From Pseudomonadota bacterium (GTDB lineage Bacteria > Myxococcota_A > UBA9042 > GCA-2863065): DNA of 32,338 nucleotides. Every line of letters starts with the position of its first letter. Position 1 is the stretch's first letter. The notes beneath the pieces were generated by a model, which saw nothing but the letters and a program-made list of their open reading frames with translations, did no database searches and had not been told where the DNA came from. The position numbers were made by a program, and so were the translations under genes. The DNA lies in assembly GCA_005776585.1 (NCBI GenBank), contig SXOX01000288.1, positions 1-32,338 on the forward strand, written 5' to 3'. Below, one piece after another: positions 16,162 to 24,545 of this stretch.

Positions 16162-18206
16162 TCCGCTTCGAGCCAGGCCTTGTACGCGTCCAGCGAGAAC
16201 GGACGTCCCAGGAAGCGCTTGACCAGCTCGGCGGCGTCCTCCGCGCCCCCCGGCTCCAAGATCGCCTCGCGGTATGCGCGCGCCGTCTTGGGGTTCTGGA
16301 TGCCTTCCTTCTGAAAGCGCGTGAAGATGTCCTTCGCGTGAGCGAGCGACCATTGGTAGGTGTAGTACATGGAGCTATAGCCGATGAGGTGCTCGAAGTT
16401 GGCGTAGATGTGCGTTCCCTCGGTCTGCGGAAACGGACTGTATTTCTTGTACATCTCGGCCGTGAACGTCTCGAGCGTGAGCTTGGCCGGATCCCGCGAG
16501 TGCACGTGAAAGCTGTAGCTCGCATAGAAGAGCTGCCGCATCACGTCGACGCCCTTCCCGAACTCCTCGGCCGCCCGCATCTTCTTGACCAACGCCGCCG
16601 GAATGGCCTCGCCCGTGTCCACGTGCTTGGCAAAGCGCTGGAGCACGTCCACATCCCAGGCCCACTCTTCGAGGAGCTGCGACGGCGCCTCGACGAAGTC
16701 CCACTCGCAGGCCGTGCCGTTCAGGGCCACCCACCGCGTCCGCTGCGCCAGCAGGTGGTGCACGAGGTGCCCGAACTCGTGAAAAAACGTCGTGACCTCG
16801 CCGTGCTCCATGAGCGCCTTGCCATCGCCCACCTTGGGATCGGCGAAGTTGCACACGAGCGACGCGACCGGGATGCGCTCGCCGGCGATGCCGGTCTCTA
16901 GCCCGAACTGCGCGGCATGCTTGAACTTGTCGGCGCGCGGGTGCATGTCCAGGTAGAACTTGCCGATGAGCTTGCCGTCCTGCTCGAGGCCAAAGGCCTT
17001 GACGTCGGCATGCCACACCGGCTCGGACTTGAGGCGCACGAACTTCAGCCCAAAGAGCTCCGAGTACAGGTCCAAGATGCCTTGCTCGACCTTGGGGTAG
17101 CTGAAGTAGGGCCGCACCGCGCGCGCGTCGAAGTCGAACTTCTGCTCGCGGACCTTGCCGACATAGTAGAAGCGATCCCACTCCCGAAACGCGTCGGCCT
17201 TGGGGTCGTCTTGCTTCTTGCGCGCCAGGACCTGCGCCACGTCCTTCTCGAGCTTTGGCCGTAGGATCTTCTCCAGGTCGTCCAGAAAGCCCGCGATGGT
17301 CTTGGCGTTCTTGACCATCTTGTCCTCGGCCTGATAGGCGGCCCACGTCGCGTGTCCGAGCGTCGTCGCCAGCTCGTGACGCAGCGCAAGCACCTTCTCG
17401 AGCAGCGGCTTGTTCTTGGGGTCGCCCCGGCTCAAGAACTGCTGGTAGAGCGCCTTGCGCAGCGCGCCGTCCTCGACGTACGTCTGAAAGGGGTAAAAGT
17501 CCGGGTAGTCGGTCGTGATGCGGATCTTGCCGTCCTTCGGCGCGTGCGCCTTCAGGTAGTCCTCCGGCAGGCCCTTCAGCTTCTCGATGCCGCCTGTGAT
17601 GTCGATGTGCCGTACGTCCTCCGAGACGTTCTTGCGGTACTCCTGCGAGAGCTTGACGAGCTCCTCGTGGATGGCCTTGATGCGCTGGCGGGTTGGCTCG
17701 TCCTTGTCGACGCCCGCGCGCCGGAACTCCCGCAGCAGGCGCTCGACATAGCGGCGGGTGTGCGCGTCGGCCTTGCCAATGTCCACCGCGGCGACGGCGT
17801 CGTAGACCGCGCGATCGGTCTTGATGCGCGAGTCGAGCCGCTCGACCTTCTCCGTACAGCCATTGGCCGCGTCACGGACGGTCTTGTCCGGGTGCACCGA
17901 GAACATCAGGCTGGCCATGCCACCGGCGGCGTCGAGCTCTGCATACAGCGCGTTGACCGTGTCGAGCGTGTTGGCGACCGTGCGCTTGGTCGCCTTGGGA
18001 AGCGCCGCAAGCCGCGTCTCCGCCGCAGCGAGCCGGGCGTCGCACCAGGCGACGAGGGCGTCGGCGGATTGCCACACGGGGCCGCTCGGGGGAAGGGCAG
18101 GGGGACCCGCGGGGGGCTTGGACTCGGTCAACATGGGGCGTGCTCCTCCGCAGGCGGTGGTGATCGCGGCGACGGCGATACAAGAGAACAGTCGATCAGC
18201 GCGCAC
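16158..18206 (-). CDS. M3-family zinc oligopeptidase, predicted lipoprotein
   Basis: A 682-aa thimet-oligopeptidase-like metallopeptidase that would cut short peptides. The zinc site is FFHEFGHLVHHLL (His476, Glu477, His480), with the third ligand Glu506 in WDFVEAPSQLLEEW; the C-terminal IGYSSMYYTYQWSLAHAKDIF is also typical. The start was moved to the GTG at 18206 because AAGGAG stands five bases before it and it gives a short lipoprotein signal ending AITTACGG (Cys19); frames starting further upstream have no signal. A Pro-rich linker (about 25-45) precedes the catalytic domain. Most M3 enzymes are cytoplasmic, so a lipid-anchored one is less common and suggests digestion of peptides in the envelope. 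It is the first gene of a pair with the helicase. The lipobox is imperfect (Thr at -3). Confidence 0.87.
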   Translation of the reverse strand: MRADRLFSCIAVAAITTACGGARPMLTESKPPAGPPALPPSGPVWQSADALVAWCDARLAAAETRLAALPKATKRTVANTLDTVNALYAELDAAGGMASLMFSVHPDKTVRDAANGCTEKVERLDSRIKTDRAVYDAVAAVDIGKADAHTRRYVERLLREFRRAGVDKDEPTRQRIKAIHEELVKLSQEYRKNVSEDVRHIDITGGIEKLKGLPEDYLKAHAPKDGKIRITTDYPDFYPFQTYVEDGALRKALYQQFLSRGDPKNKPLLEKVLALRHELATTLGHATWAAYQAEDKMVKNAKTIAGFLDDLEKILRPKLEKDVAQVLARKKQDDPKADAFREWDRFYYVGKVREQKFDFDARAVRPYFSYPKVEQGILDLYSELFGLKFVRLKSEPVWHADVKAFGLEQDGKLIGKFYLDMHPRADKFKHAAQFGLETGIAGERIPVASLVCNFADPKVGDGKALMEHGEVTTFFHEFGHLVHHLLAQRTRWVALNGTACEWDFVEAPSQLLEEWAWDVDVLQRFAKHVDTGEAIPAALVKKMRAAEEFGKGVDVMRQLFYASYSFHVHSRDPAKLTLETFTAEMYKKYSPFPQTEGTHIYANFEHLIGYSSMYYTYQWSLAHAKDIFTRFQKEGIQNPKTARAYREAILEPGGAEDAAELVKRFLGRPFSLDAYKAWLEAE

Positions 18207-18251
18207 ACGGGCTCCTTGCTCCAGCGCGGTCGTGCGCCAAAGCGACGCGCG

Positions 18252-18280
18252 GGCGTACCGCATCGCTGGAAGGGTTGCAA
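18252..18280 (-). promoter_or_regulatory. Possible promoter of the peptidase-helicase pair
   Basis: On the minus strand TTGCAA (18280-18275), 17 bases, then TACGCC (18257-18252). The -10 lacks the final T. It would give a leader of about 39 bases holding the AAGGAG site. Confidence 0.3.
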
Positions 18281-18303
18281 GGCGAAGGGCTTGCGCCAGC
18301 GCC

Positions 18304-18333
18304 TTGTCGAAGGCGGCCATGGTCCGGTATCGT
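18304..18333 (+). promoter_or_regulatory. Promoter of the Uma2 gene, predicted leaderless
   Basis: TTGTCG (18304-18309), an 18-base spacer and TATCGT (18328-18333). The -10 element lies at -12 to -7 of the ATG at 18340, exactly as in the GMC gene, and there is no ribosome site. Confidence 0.45.
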
Positions 18334-18339
18334 CGCACC

Positions 18340-18942
18340 ATGGAAGCTCAGCTCATCGAAGTCCCCAAGCCGCCGCGCCGCCACACGTTTGCCGACGTCG
18401 TTGCCCTTGGAGACGCGGTTCATGCCGAGCTGATTGAGGACGAGGTCGTCATCCAAGCGGCGCCAGACATCGCTCATGGAGGCGCGGCCGGGCAGGTCGC
18501 CTACGAGGTCATCGGTCCATTCCAACGGGGCCGCGGGGGACCGGGCGGCTGGTGGATCCTGGCGGAGGTCGACGTCCTCCTGGGTGACGACGTTGTGCGT
18601 CCCGACCTGCTTGGCTTCAAGTAGGACCGTCTCCCGGACCTGCCGCGAGGGCGGCCCCTATTCGAGCGACCGGACTGGATTTGTGAGATCCTCTCGAGCT
18701 TGAACGCCGCGCATGACCGCGTGACAAAGCTCCGCCTCTATCACGCGGCCGGGGTACCATATTACTGGCTCCTCGATCCGGAGGATCGCACGCTAACGGT
18801 CATGGAGTGGTCGGAGCGCGGCTACGTCGTGCGCCATGCCGCGAAGGACGGCGCCGTCGGACGATTCGAGCCGTTCGACGCCGTCGAGCTTGCGGTCGGC
18901 AACCTTCTATTGCCGGCTAATTCGCGTTCTTCGACCACGTAA
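18340..18942 (+). pseudogene. Uma2-family (DUF820) PD-(D/E)XK nuclease, interrupted by one amber codon
   Basis: The frame from the ATG at 18340 reads MEAQLIEVPKPPRRHTFADV through EVDVLLGDDVVRPDLLGFK and then meets TAG at 18622-18624. The same frame continues without another stop to 18942 as DRLPDLPRGRPLFERPDWIC, then EILSS, NAAHDRVTKLRLYHAAGVPY, YWLLDPEDRTLTVMEW. Together these two parts form a complete Uma2-like protein of about 200 aa. The nuclease residues are all present: Asp in VRPDLLG, Glu in DWICEIL and Lys in KLRLY. The family is widespread in cyanobacteria and myxobacteria, often in many copies, and its role is unclear. A single base change would restore the gene, so this is a recent pseudogene, a sequencing error, or a case of amber readthrough. 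The last 26 bases overlap the 3' end of the convergent lipoprotein gene. Confidence 0.8.
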
Positions 18943-21900
18943 GCAGGTACGGCCGCACCGGGTCCTCATCGGTCGCGGCCTTGCCCACGATCTTGACCAG
19001 GAACGCGCCCTTCCAGTCCACGCCCTGAACCGCAGCGGAGGCCGTACACGTCTCCGTGATCGCCGCGCCCGTCTTGGTACTGGAGCACGCGGCCGTCACG
19101 CCGTCGGCGCTGGTCACGATCAGATCGTAGTCGCGGCCCACCGGCACCGTCAGTGTGAGTACATAGGCCGTCCAGTAGCCAAAGATCGGCAGCTTGAACA
19201 GGTCCACGTCACCGCTCCGACCGACGGTCGCCGCGACCTCGCCGCGAATCCCCCACAAGAGCGGCGCCTTCGCCGCCACGTCATTGGGCTCGAAGCTGTC
19301 GTACTGTCCGCTCGGGCTGAACGCGTTGAGGCCGTAGCTGCCGGCGCCGTACCACGCGACGTTCTTGCGATCCCAGCTCTTCTGGCCGAGTTCGTAGCAC
19401 GCGACGTACTGGTTGTCGGCAAACACATAGTCGGCTCGCTCATTTAGGTTGAGATCGGCCAAGGCGCCGTCCCAGGTCTCGACGCCCGTCGTGGGCACCG
19501 GCCAGCCGGGCATCGACGTCCCGTCCTGCTCGACGCCCGTGTGCGCGCGCAGTCGCTCGAGGGTCCCATCGAGGTCCAGGTCCACCGAGATGCCCACGTA
19601 CGCGCTCGACTGCCACTCGAACGCGCCGTTCTTGTCGAGATCCATGGGCAACCCTGCGGCGCCTTTGGAGAGCAGAGCTCCCTTGGTGTCGAACACATAC
19701 CCGCCGTTGTTCGGGAACACGATCTCGAGCTTGTCGTCGCCATCGGTGTCCACCGCCAGCGCCGAGGCGACGCTCCAGTACTTCTCGGTCGTCTGCCAGC
19801 ACTTGTCCGGGTTGGCCGCGTCCAGCGGGCAATAGCGCTTGAACGTGTCCGAAACCGTGTCATAGCGCCACGCGTAGATGCGCCCATCCGGATAGTCACC
19901 CTCGGCTTGAGAAAAATAACCCGAACCCGCGATGATGTCGGCCACGCCGTCGGCGTCGAGGTCGACGAGCGAAGGCTGAAACAGCGCCTTGTCGGCGCCC
20001 GTCGAGGTGAGCGCCACCTGATACGACTTGGCTTTTGACCATTTGCCGGTCGTCGCGTCGCGCTGCCCCCGGTGGACCCAGACCACATTGGTCCAGCTCC
20101 CGGTCACGATGTCTGGCACACCATCGCCCGTCACGTCGTTGACCTGCGGGGTGTTGTACCCGGTAGACGCGCCCGTGAGGTCCGCGCGCTGACCGGTGAG
20201 GTCATAGACGCGATTCTTACAGATGATTTCCGGCGTGAAGTCCGTCTGCGCGATGGTCTTCGAGAGCCCGTCGAGCTGTGCGACGGTGACCCCGGTCGGC
20301 CACGTGTCGCAGCCCGGAAGCGCCAGGATGGCATTGCCCTGCGTGTCGAGCACCGTCTCCTTGCAGCCGACGATCACGTCGCCCTGCGCGTCGTTGTCGA
20401 TATCGGCGACCGCGACGCGACACCGGACGTTGCTGGGTCCGAGATGCACCGGCCAGTTGCCGTTGCAGACCGTCGGGCAGGTCGTGTCCGCCTTGCCGTT
20501 GCAGTCGTTGTCCTTGCCGTCGCACACATCTGGCGCCGACGGGTAGGTCGTGATGTCCGAGTCGTCACAATCCCATTGGCCCGACTTCTCCACGGTGAAG
20601 CCAAACGGGACGTTGCACTTCTGATTGGCCACCGCGTTCTTGGCCGCGTAGCCATCGCCGTCGTTGTCTTTGTAGATGGTCAGCAGGGAGAGCCCGTCGT
20701 CGATGAGACCGTTGCAGTTGTCGTCGGCGTCATTGCACGCCTCCTTGGCCGTGGGGTTGATGGCCGCGTTGAAGTCGTTGCAGTCGCCGGTATCCGCCGC
20801 ATAGCCCACGGGCTTCTTGCACGCCTCGAGCGGCACGATGCCGCCGTGACCGTCGCCGTCGTTGTCCTTGTAGAACGTGAGCTTGACGCCCTCGTCGACC
20901 TGCCCGTTGCAGTTGTTGTCCTTCTGGTCGCACGTCTCCGGGTTGCCCGGAAAGCGGAGCTTGTCGTTGTCGTCGCAGTCCGAACCGTCCGGTGCCGAAT
21001 ATTGGCCCGACGCCGCACACAGGCACTTCCACTTCGCGGGAGCGCCAGCGCCGTCGCCGTCCTGATCGAAGTACCACTGGGTGCACCCAAAGGCGCCCTC
21101 TTCATCGGTGAACGTGTCGCAGTCGTCGTCCTTTTGGTTGCAGCTCTCGACCTGACCGGGCTTCGTCAACGGATCGGCGTCGTTGCAGTCCCCCGAGATC
21201 GCCGCGTGACCGACCGCGCCCGCGCAGAGGCACGTGGCCGCGACGATCGCCCCAAAGCCATCGCCGTCCTGATCGGGATACAGTGATTGGCAGCCCAGCG
21301 CGCCCTTCTCGTCGACCTCGCCATTGCACGAGTCGTCCTTGCCATTGCACGCCTCGGTCGCGCCAGGAAAGACCTGCGGGTTCTTGTCGTCGCAGTCGCC
21401 GGCGGTCAGAGCGCTGTAAGGCGGCGTCGGCGCGCACAGGCACTTCGTGACGGCCTGGAGCCCGAAGCCATCGCCGTCCTCGGTGAAGTAGTACGTGGTG
21501 CACCCATCGGCCCCGGCCTCGTCGGCGAGCGTGTCGCAGTCGTCGTCCTTCTGGTTGCAGACCTCGAGCGCGCCTGGATGAATGGCCGCGTCGAGCGGCG
21601 CGCAGTCGGCGCCGTCGCTCGTGCCGTCATCGTCGTCGTCGTCGTCACACGCATCGCCGATGCCGTCCTTGTCGCTGTCGAGCTGACCTGGGTTGGACAC
21701 GAGCGCGCACACATCCTGCCCATCCGCCACGCCATCCTGGTCGTCGTCGGGGTCCAGGCAGTTCGCCACGCCATCCTGGTCGGTGTCGGGCTCCCCCTCG
21801 TCGACGATGCCGTTGCAGTTCTCGTCCTGCCCGTTGCAGATCTCCTTGGCGCCGTGATGCACCGCCGGATCCAAGGGCGCGCAGTCGGTCAGGTTGGGGT

Positions 21901-23842
21901 CCTTGTCGCCATCGGCGTCGTCCTCGCACGCGTCGCCCGTGCCGTCATGGTCGAGGTCGGCCTGATTGGCGTTGGGCGTAAACGGGCAGTTGTCGGAGAG
22001 GTCCACGATGCCGTCCTGATCGTCGTCCTCGTCCAGGCAGTCGGCCACGCCGTCCTTGTCGAGGTCCGAGAACCCCTCGTCGATCGTGCCCTCACAGCTC
22101 TGGTCCTTGCCGTCACAGACCTCGGGAGCGCCCGGGTAGGTCTTCGGGTCATACGGCGCGCAATCCGCGGCGTCGGGCCAGAGGTCGCCGTCGTCATCGG
22201 GATCGCAGGCGTCCCCGAGCGCGTCGCCGTCCAAGTTCTGCTGGTCGACGTTGGACACGACCGGGCAGTTGTCTTGCGAGTCAGTAACGCCGTCGTTGTC
22301 GTCGTCATCATCGACGCAGTCCGCCGCTCCGTCCTGATCGAGGTCGGCGAAGCCATCGTCGGCCTTCTGGTTGCAATCCTGGTCCTTGCCGTCACAGACC
22401 TCGGTCGCGCCGGGAAAGACCTTGCCGTCGAAGGGCGCGCAGTCCTGGGTGTCGAGCGCGCCATCGCCATCGTCGTCGCCGTCGCAGGCATCGCCCAGCG
22501 CGTCGCCGTCGAAGTTGGCTTGATCCGGGTTCGGCACGAGCGGGCAGGAGTCCGCTGCGTCGGGCACGCCGTCGGCGTCCTTGTCGTCCTCCAGGCAATC
22601 CGCTTTGCCGTCGCCGTCGGTATCGACGAAGCCTTCGTCGGTCTCCGCGTCGCAGTCGTCGTCCTTGCCGTTGCAGCTCTCGTTCGCGCCCTCATACACA
22701 GCCGGGTTGGTGGGCGCGCAGTCGTCCGGGTCGGGGGACAGGTCGTTGTCATCGTCCTGATCGCACGCGTCCCCCTGCGCGTCCTTATCGAAGTTGGCCT
22801 GATCGGCGTTCTTGACCGTCGGGCAGTTGTCCTCGGCGTTGGGCACGCCGTCGTCGTCGGAGTCCGACTCCAGGCAGTCTTTGACGCCGTCCTGATCTGA
22901 GTCGGGGAAGCCCTGATCGATGGTTGCGTCACAGTCGTCGTCTTGGCCGTTGCACACGTCCAGCGCCGGCGTCTTGGCGTCACAGGCGAACGCGCCGTTC
23001 ACGCAGGCCCGCACGCCGGTACAGGTGCCGTGCGTGTTCTCCACGGTGCAGCCCTCGGTCACCTGGTCCTCGTCGGTCTTCTCGTCGCAGTCGTTGTCCT
23101 TGCCGTCGCAGCTCTCGGCCTCGGCCTGCGGCGCATCGCACGGCGAGAGCCCTTGCGGTGTGCACTGCCGCGCGCCCTTGCAGGTGCCAGTCTCGTTGGA
23201 CCGGGCGCACGTCGTCTTGGCCGCCTCGGCGATCCACTGGGGCTTGCACGAGCACTGCGCGCCATTGGCCGGAACGCACTGGCGCAGCTCCGCGCCGTTG
23301 GCTGGCACTGCCGTACACGTAAAGCCCGTCGGGCAGTCGGCCTCGCCATTCTTCGAGCAGTCGCCGCCACAGAAGCTGCCCGCGGGGCCATGCGCGACGC
23401 ACCGATCGTCGCCAACGACGACCGAGCCCTTGCAGTCGGCGTCCGCGAAACACGGGCGACAGAGCTTGGGCATCACGGGCACGCACACGAGCGTGACGTC
23501 GGTCCCTGCTCCGGCGACGCCCTTGCACGCGTAGCCGGTCGGACAGAGCGCATCGCAGGGACGAGCGCACTCGTTCTCGAGGCAGATGCCCGACGGGCAG
23601 TCCCCGGACTGCGTGCAGTAGACGGGCTGCTCGAGGCCCGGGCCGAGGTCTTTTGTGGCGCCGTCTCCCAGACTGCCATCCGCCCCGGGCCCCACGACCG
23701 CGGTCTCGGGTCCCTTGCCCGTGTCCACCTTGCCGCCAGCGTCCTCGCCAGCGCCAAAGACGTCGAGCGCCAACAGCGCTCCTTGGTCGTCGCCCGTGCT
23801 GCACCCCACCAGAATCGACAAGCCTAGGATTCCAACGCGCAT
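18917..23842 (-). CDS. Giant lipoprotein with thrombospondin-3/MopE-type repeats and FG-GAP-like domain
   Basis: A 1641-aa surface lipoprotein. The start is the ATG at 23842 with GGAGG eight bases upstream; it gives MRVGILGLSILVGC, lipidated at Cys14. Residues 60-290 are Cys-rich (CPTGYACKGV, CPTGFTCTAVP). Residues about 295-760 hold five repeats of about 95 residues of the type DxDxDGVADCLDxDDDxDGV followed by CPxxxNxxQxxxDxDxxGDAC, a thrombospondin type 3 calcium-binding pattern. These alternate with the MopE-type metal-binding motif EVCDGKDxDCxxxxDEG. Residues 770-1130 continue with MopE-type units (YxDxDGDGxG...GDCDD). Residues 1130-1470 contain FG-GAP/VCBS-like turns (VADIDNDAQGDVIVGC, VTGDGVPDIVTGSW, LVDLDADGVADIIAGSG). 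The C-terminal 130 residues, starting FEPNDVAAKAP, resemble pre-peptidase C-terminal (PPC) domains. Probable role: a calcium-stiffened adhesin or surface stalk. The partner is unknown. Confidence 0.85.
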   Translation of the reverse strand: MRVGILGLSILVGCSTGDDQGALLALDVFGAGEDAGGKVDTGKGPETAVVGPGADGSLGDGATKDLGPGLEQPVYCTQSGDCPSGICLENECARPCDALCPTGYACKGVAGAGTDVTLVCVPVMPKLCRPCFADADCKGSVVVGDDRCVAHGPAGSFCGGDCSKNGEADCPTGFTCTAVPANGAELRQCVPANGAQCSCKPQWIAEAAKTTCARSNETGTCKGARQCTPQGLSPCDAPQAEAESCDGKDNDCDEKTDEDQVTEGCTVENTHGTCTGVRACVNGAFACDAKTPALDVCNGQDDDCDATIDQGFPDSDQDGVKDCLESDSDDDGVPNAEDNCPTVKNADQANFDKDAQGDACDQDDDNDLSPDPDDCAPTNPAVYEGANESCNGKDDDCDAETDEGFVDTDGDGKADCLEDDKDADGVPDAADSCPLVPNPDQANFDGDALGDACDGDDDGDGALDTQDCAPFDGKVFPGATEVCDGKDQDCNQKADDGFADLDQDGAADCVDDDDDNDGVTDSQDNCPVVSNVDQQNLDGDALGDACDPDDDGDLWPDAADCAPYDPKTYPGAPEVCDGKDQSCEGTIDEGFSDLDKDGVADCLDEDDDQDGIVDLSDNCPFTPNANQADLDHDGTGDACEDDADGDKDPNLTDCAPLDPAVHHGAKEICNGQDENCNGIVDEGEPDTDQDGVANCLDPDDDQDGVADGQDVCALVSNPGQLDSDKDGIGDACDDDDDDDGTSDGADCAPLDAAIHPGALEVCNQKDDDCDTLADEAGADGCTTYYFTEDGDGFGLQAVTKCLCAPTPPYSALTAGDCDDKNPQVFPGATEACNGKDDSCNGEVDEKGALGCQSLYPDQDGDGFGAIVAATCLCAGAVGHAAISGDCNDADPLTKPGQVESCNQKDDDCDTFTDEEGAFGCTQWYFDQDGDGAGAPAKWKCLCAASGQYSAPDGSDCDDNDKLRFPGNPETCDQKDNNCNGQVDEGVKLTFYKDNDGDGHGGIVPLEACKKPVGYAADTGDCNDFNAAINPTAKEACNDADDNCNGLIDDGLSLLTIYKDNDGDGYAAKNAVANQKCNVPFGFTVEKSGQWDCDDSDITTYPSAPDVCDGKDNDCNGKADTTCPTVCNGNWPVHLGPSNVRCRVAVADIDNDAQGDVIVGCKETVLDTQGNAILALPGCDTWPTGVTVAQLDGLSKTIAQTDFTPEIICKNRVYDLTGQRADLTGASTGYNTPQVNDVTGDGVPDIVTGSWTNVVWVHRGQRDATTGKWSKAKSYQVALTSTGADKALFQPSLVDLDADGVADIIAGSGYFSQAEGDYPDGRIYAWRYDTVSDTFKRYCPLDAANPDKCWQTTEKYWSVASALAVDTDGDDKLEIVFPNNGGYVFDTKGALLSKGAAGLPMDLDKNGAFEWQSSAYVGISVDLDLDGTLERLRAHTGVEQDGTSMPGWPVPTTGVETWDGALADLNLNERADYVFADNQYVACYELGQKSWDRKNVAWYGAGSYGLNAFSPSGQYDSFEPNDVAAKAPLLWGIRGEVAATVGRSGDVDLFKLPIFGYWTAYVLTLTVPVGRDYDLIVTSADGVTAACSSTKTGAAITETCTASAAVQGVDWKGAFLVKIVGKAATDEDPVRPYLLTWSKNAN
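20450..21540 (-). repeat. Tandem MopE-type metal-binding repeats
   Basis: Five further units of the form QDGDGFG...CLCA...GDCDD...PG..E.CNQKDDDCD..DEEG encoded head to tail. This matches the putative metal-binding motif first noted in the copper-associated protein MopE of Methylococcus. Later units lose the CLCA element. Confidence 0.7.
21560..22960 (-). repeat. Five thrombospondin-3 plus MopE repeats
   Basis: Five consecutive units of about 280-290 bases encode the Asp-rich calcium-binding pattern. Each contains a CPxVxNxDQxNxDxDALGDAC-like core and a CNGKDDDCD-like MopE motif. The units differ by many substitutions. Their regular Asp and Cys spacing makes most other reading frames look open over this stretch. 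Confidence 0.75.
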
Positions 23843-23862
23843 AGGACCGACCTCCGGCGCGC

Positions 23863-23868
23863 ATCCTA
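23863..23868 (-). promoter_or_regulatory. -10 element of the repeat lipoprotein gene
   Basis: TAGGAT on the minus strand places the predicted transcript start near 23856, just before the GGAGG site (23855-23851) of the gene starting at 23842. No clear -35 was found. Confidence 0.4.
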
Positions 23869-23899
23869 CCCAAAAACCATGGGAGGTGGGCAGGTCGGA

Positions 23900-23928
23900 T
23901 TGTCCCGCGCCGACCAAAGGGGTAGCCT
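23900..23928 (+). promoter_or_regulatory. Promoter of the DUF1993 gene
   Basis: TTGTCC (23900-23905), a 17-base spacer and TAGCCT (23923-23928). The predicted start near 23935 gives a leader of about 53 bases that contains AGGAG at 23976-23980. It is divergent from the lipoprotein promoter, about 35 bases away. Confidence 0.55.
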
Positions 23929-23987
23929 CCGCGCCCCGAAGCCGTCCGCGCCGTGCGCTCGGCCCGAACCTGCACAGGAGCCATGCA

Positions 23988-24497
23988 ATGCACTACGACC
24001 TCGTACGCCAGTTTGCCTTCAGCCTCCGGAACCTCGACGCCATGCTCGAGAAGACCATTGGTCACGCGACCAACAAGGGCTTTGACCCGAACAACTTCGT
24101 CACCGCGCGTCTGGCGCCCGACATGATGCCCTTCTCGCGACAGGTTCAGATCGCGTGCGACATCGCGAAGTCGACCGCGGCAGCGCTGTCGGGAACGACG
24201 GCCCCGCGCTTCGAGGACCACGAGAAGACCATCGGTGAGCTCCAGCAGCGCATTCGCGCGACGATCGAGTACGTCGAGTCGTTCGACGCCGCCGCGCTCT
24301 CCAAGGTGACGGCTGCGTCGGTCGTGCCCGTTCCGTACCCGCCCGGCAAGGCCATGCACGGCAAGGAGTACGTGTTCACGCGGCAGATCCCGAACTTCTA
24401 CTTCCACGTCACGACGGCCTACGCGCTCCTCCGGGCCGGCGGCGTCGACCTCGGCAAGATGGACTACCTCGGCGCCATCGTGCTGTTCGACGCGTAG
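23988..24497 (+). CDS. DUF1993 family protein
   Basis: A 169-aa soluble protein without signal peptide or membrane segment. The N-terminus HYDLVRQFAFSLRNLDAMLE, the segment LAPDMMPFSRQVQIACDIAK, and the C-terminal QIPNFYFHVTTAYALLRAGG then LGKMDYLG are typical of DUF1993, whose members have a DinB-like helical bundle and no agreed function. Length is normal for the family. The start at 23988 is chosen because AGGAG lies seven bases upstream and MHYDL is the usual beginning; a longer in-frame extension upstream is only shadow sequence. It has its own promoter and is followed after 48 bases by the phosphatase gene, which also has a promoter-like element. Confidence 0.85.
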   Translation: MHYDLVRQFAFSLRNLDAMLEKTIGHATNKGFDPNNFVTARLAPDMMPFSRQVQIACDIAKSTAAALSGTTAPRFEDHEKTIGELQQRIRATIEYVESFDAAALSKVTAASVVPVPYPPGKAMHGKEYVFTRQIPNFYFHVTTAYALLRAGGVDLGKMDYLGAIVLFDA

Positions 24498-24515
24498 CTG
24501 CTCGCGCGCTAGGAT
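24486..24515 (+). promoter_or_regulatory. Possible promoter of the phosphatase gene
   Basis: TTCGAC (24486-24491), an 18-base spacer and TAGGAT (24510-24515), partly within the end of the DUF1993 gene. The predicted leader is about 24 bases and holds GAGG before the ATG at 24546. Confidence 0.4.
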
Positions 24516-24545
24516 GGGGCCCGCTGCTTGCTTGGCGAGGTCCCC

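Noticed and set aside
20072..22900. Long plus-strand frames (20072-21286, 21287-22900) opposite the repeat lipoprotein
   Set aside because: Val/Ala/Arg-rich antisense of the Asp-rich repeats, with no recognisable protein features.
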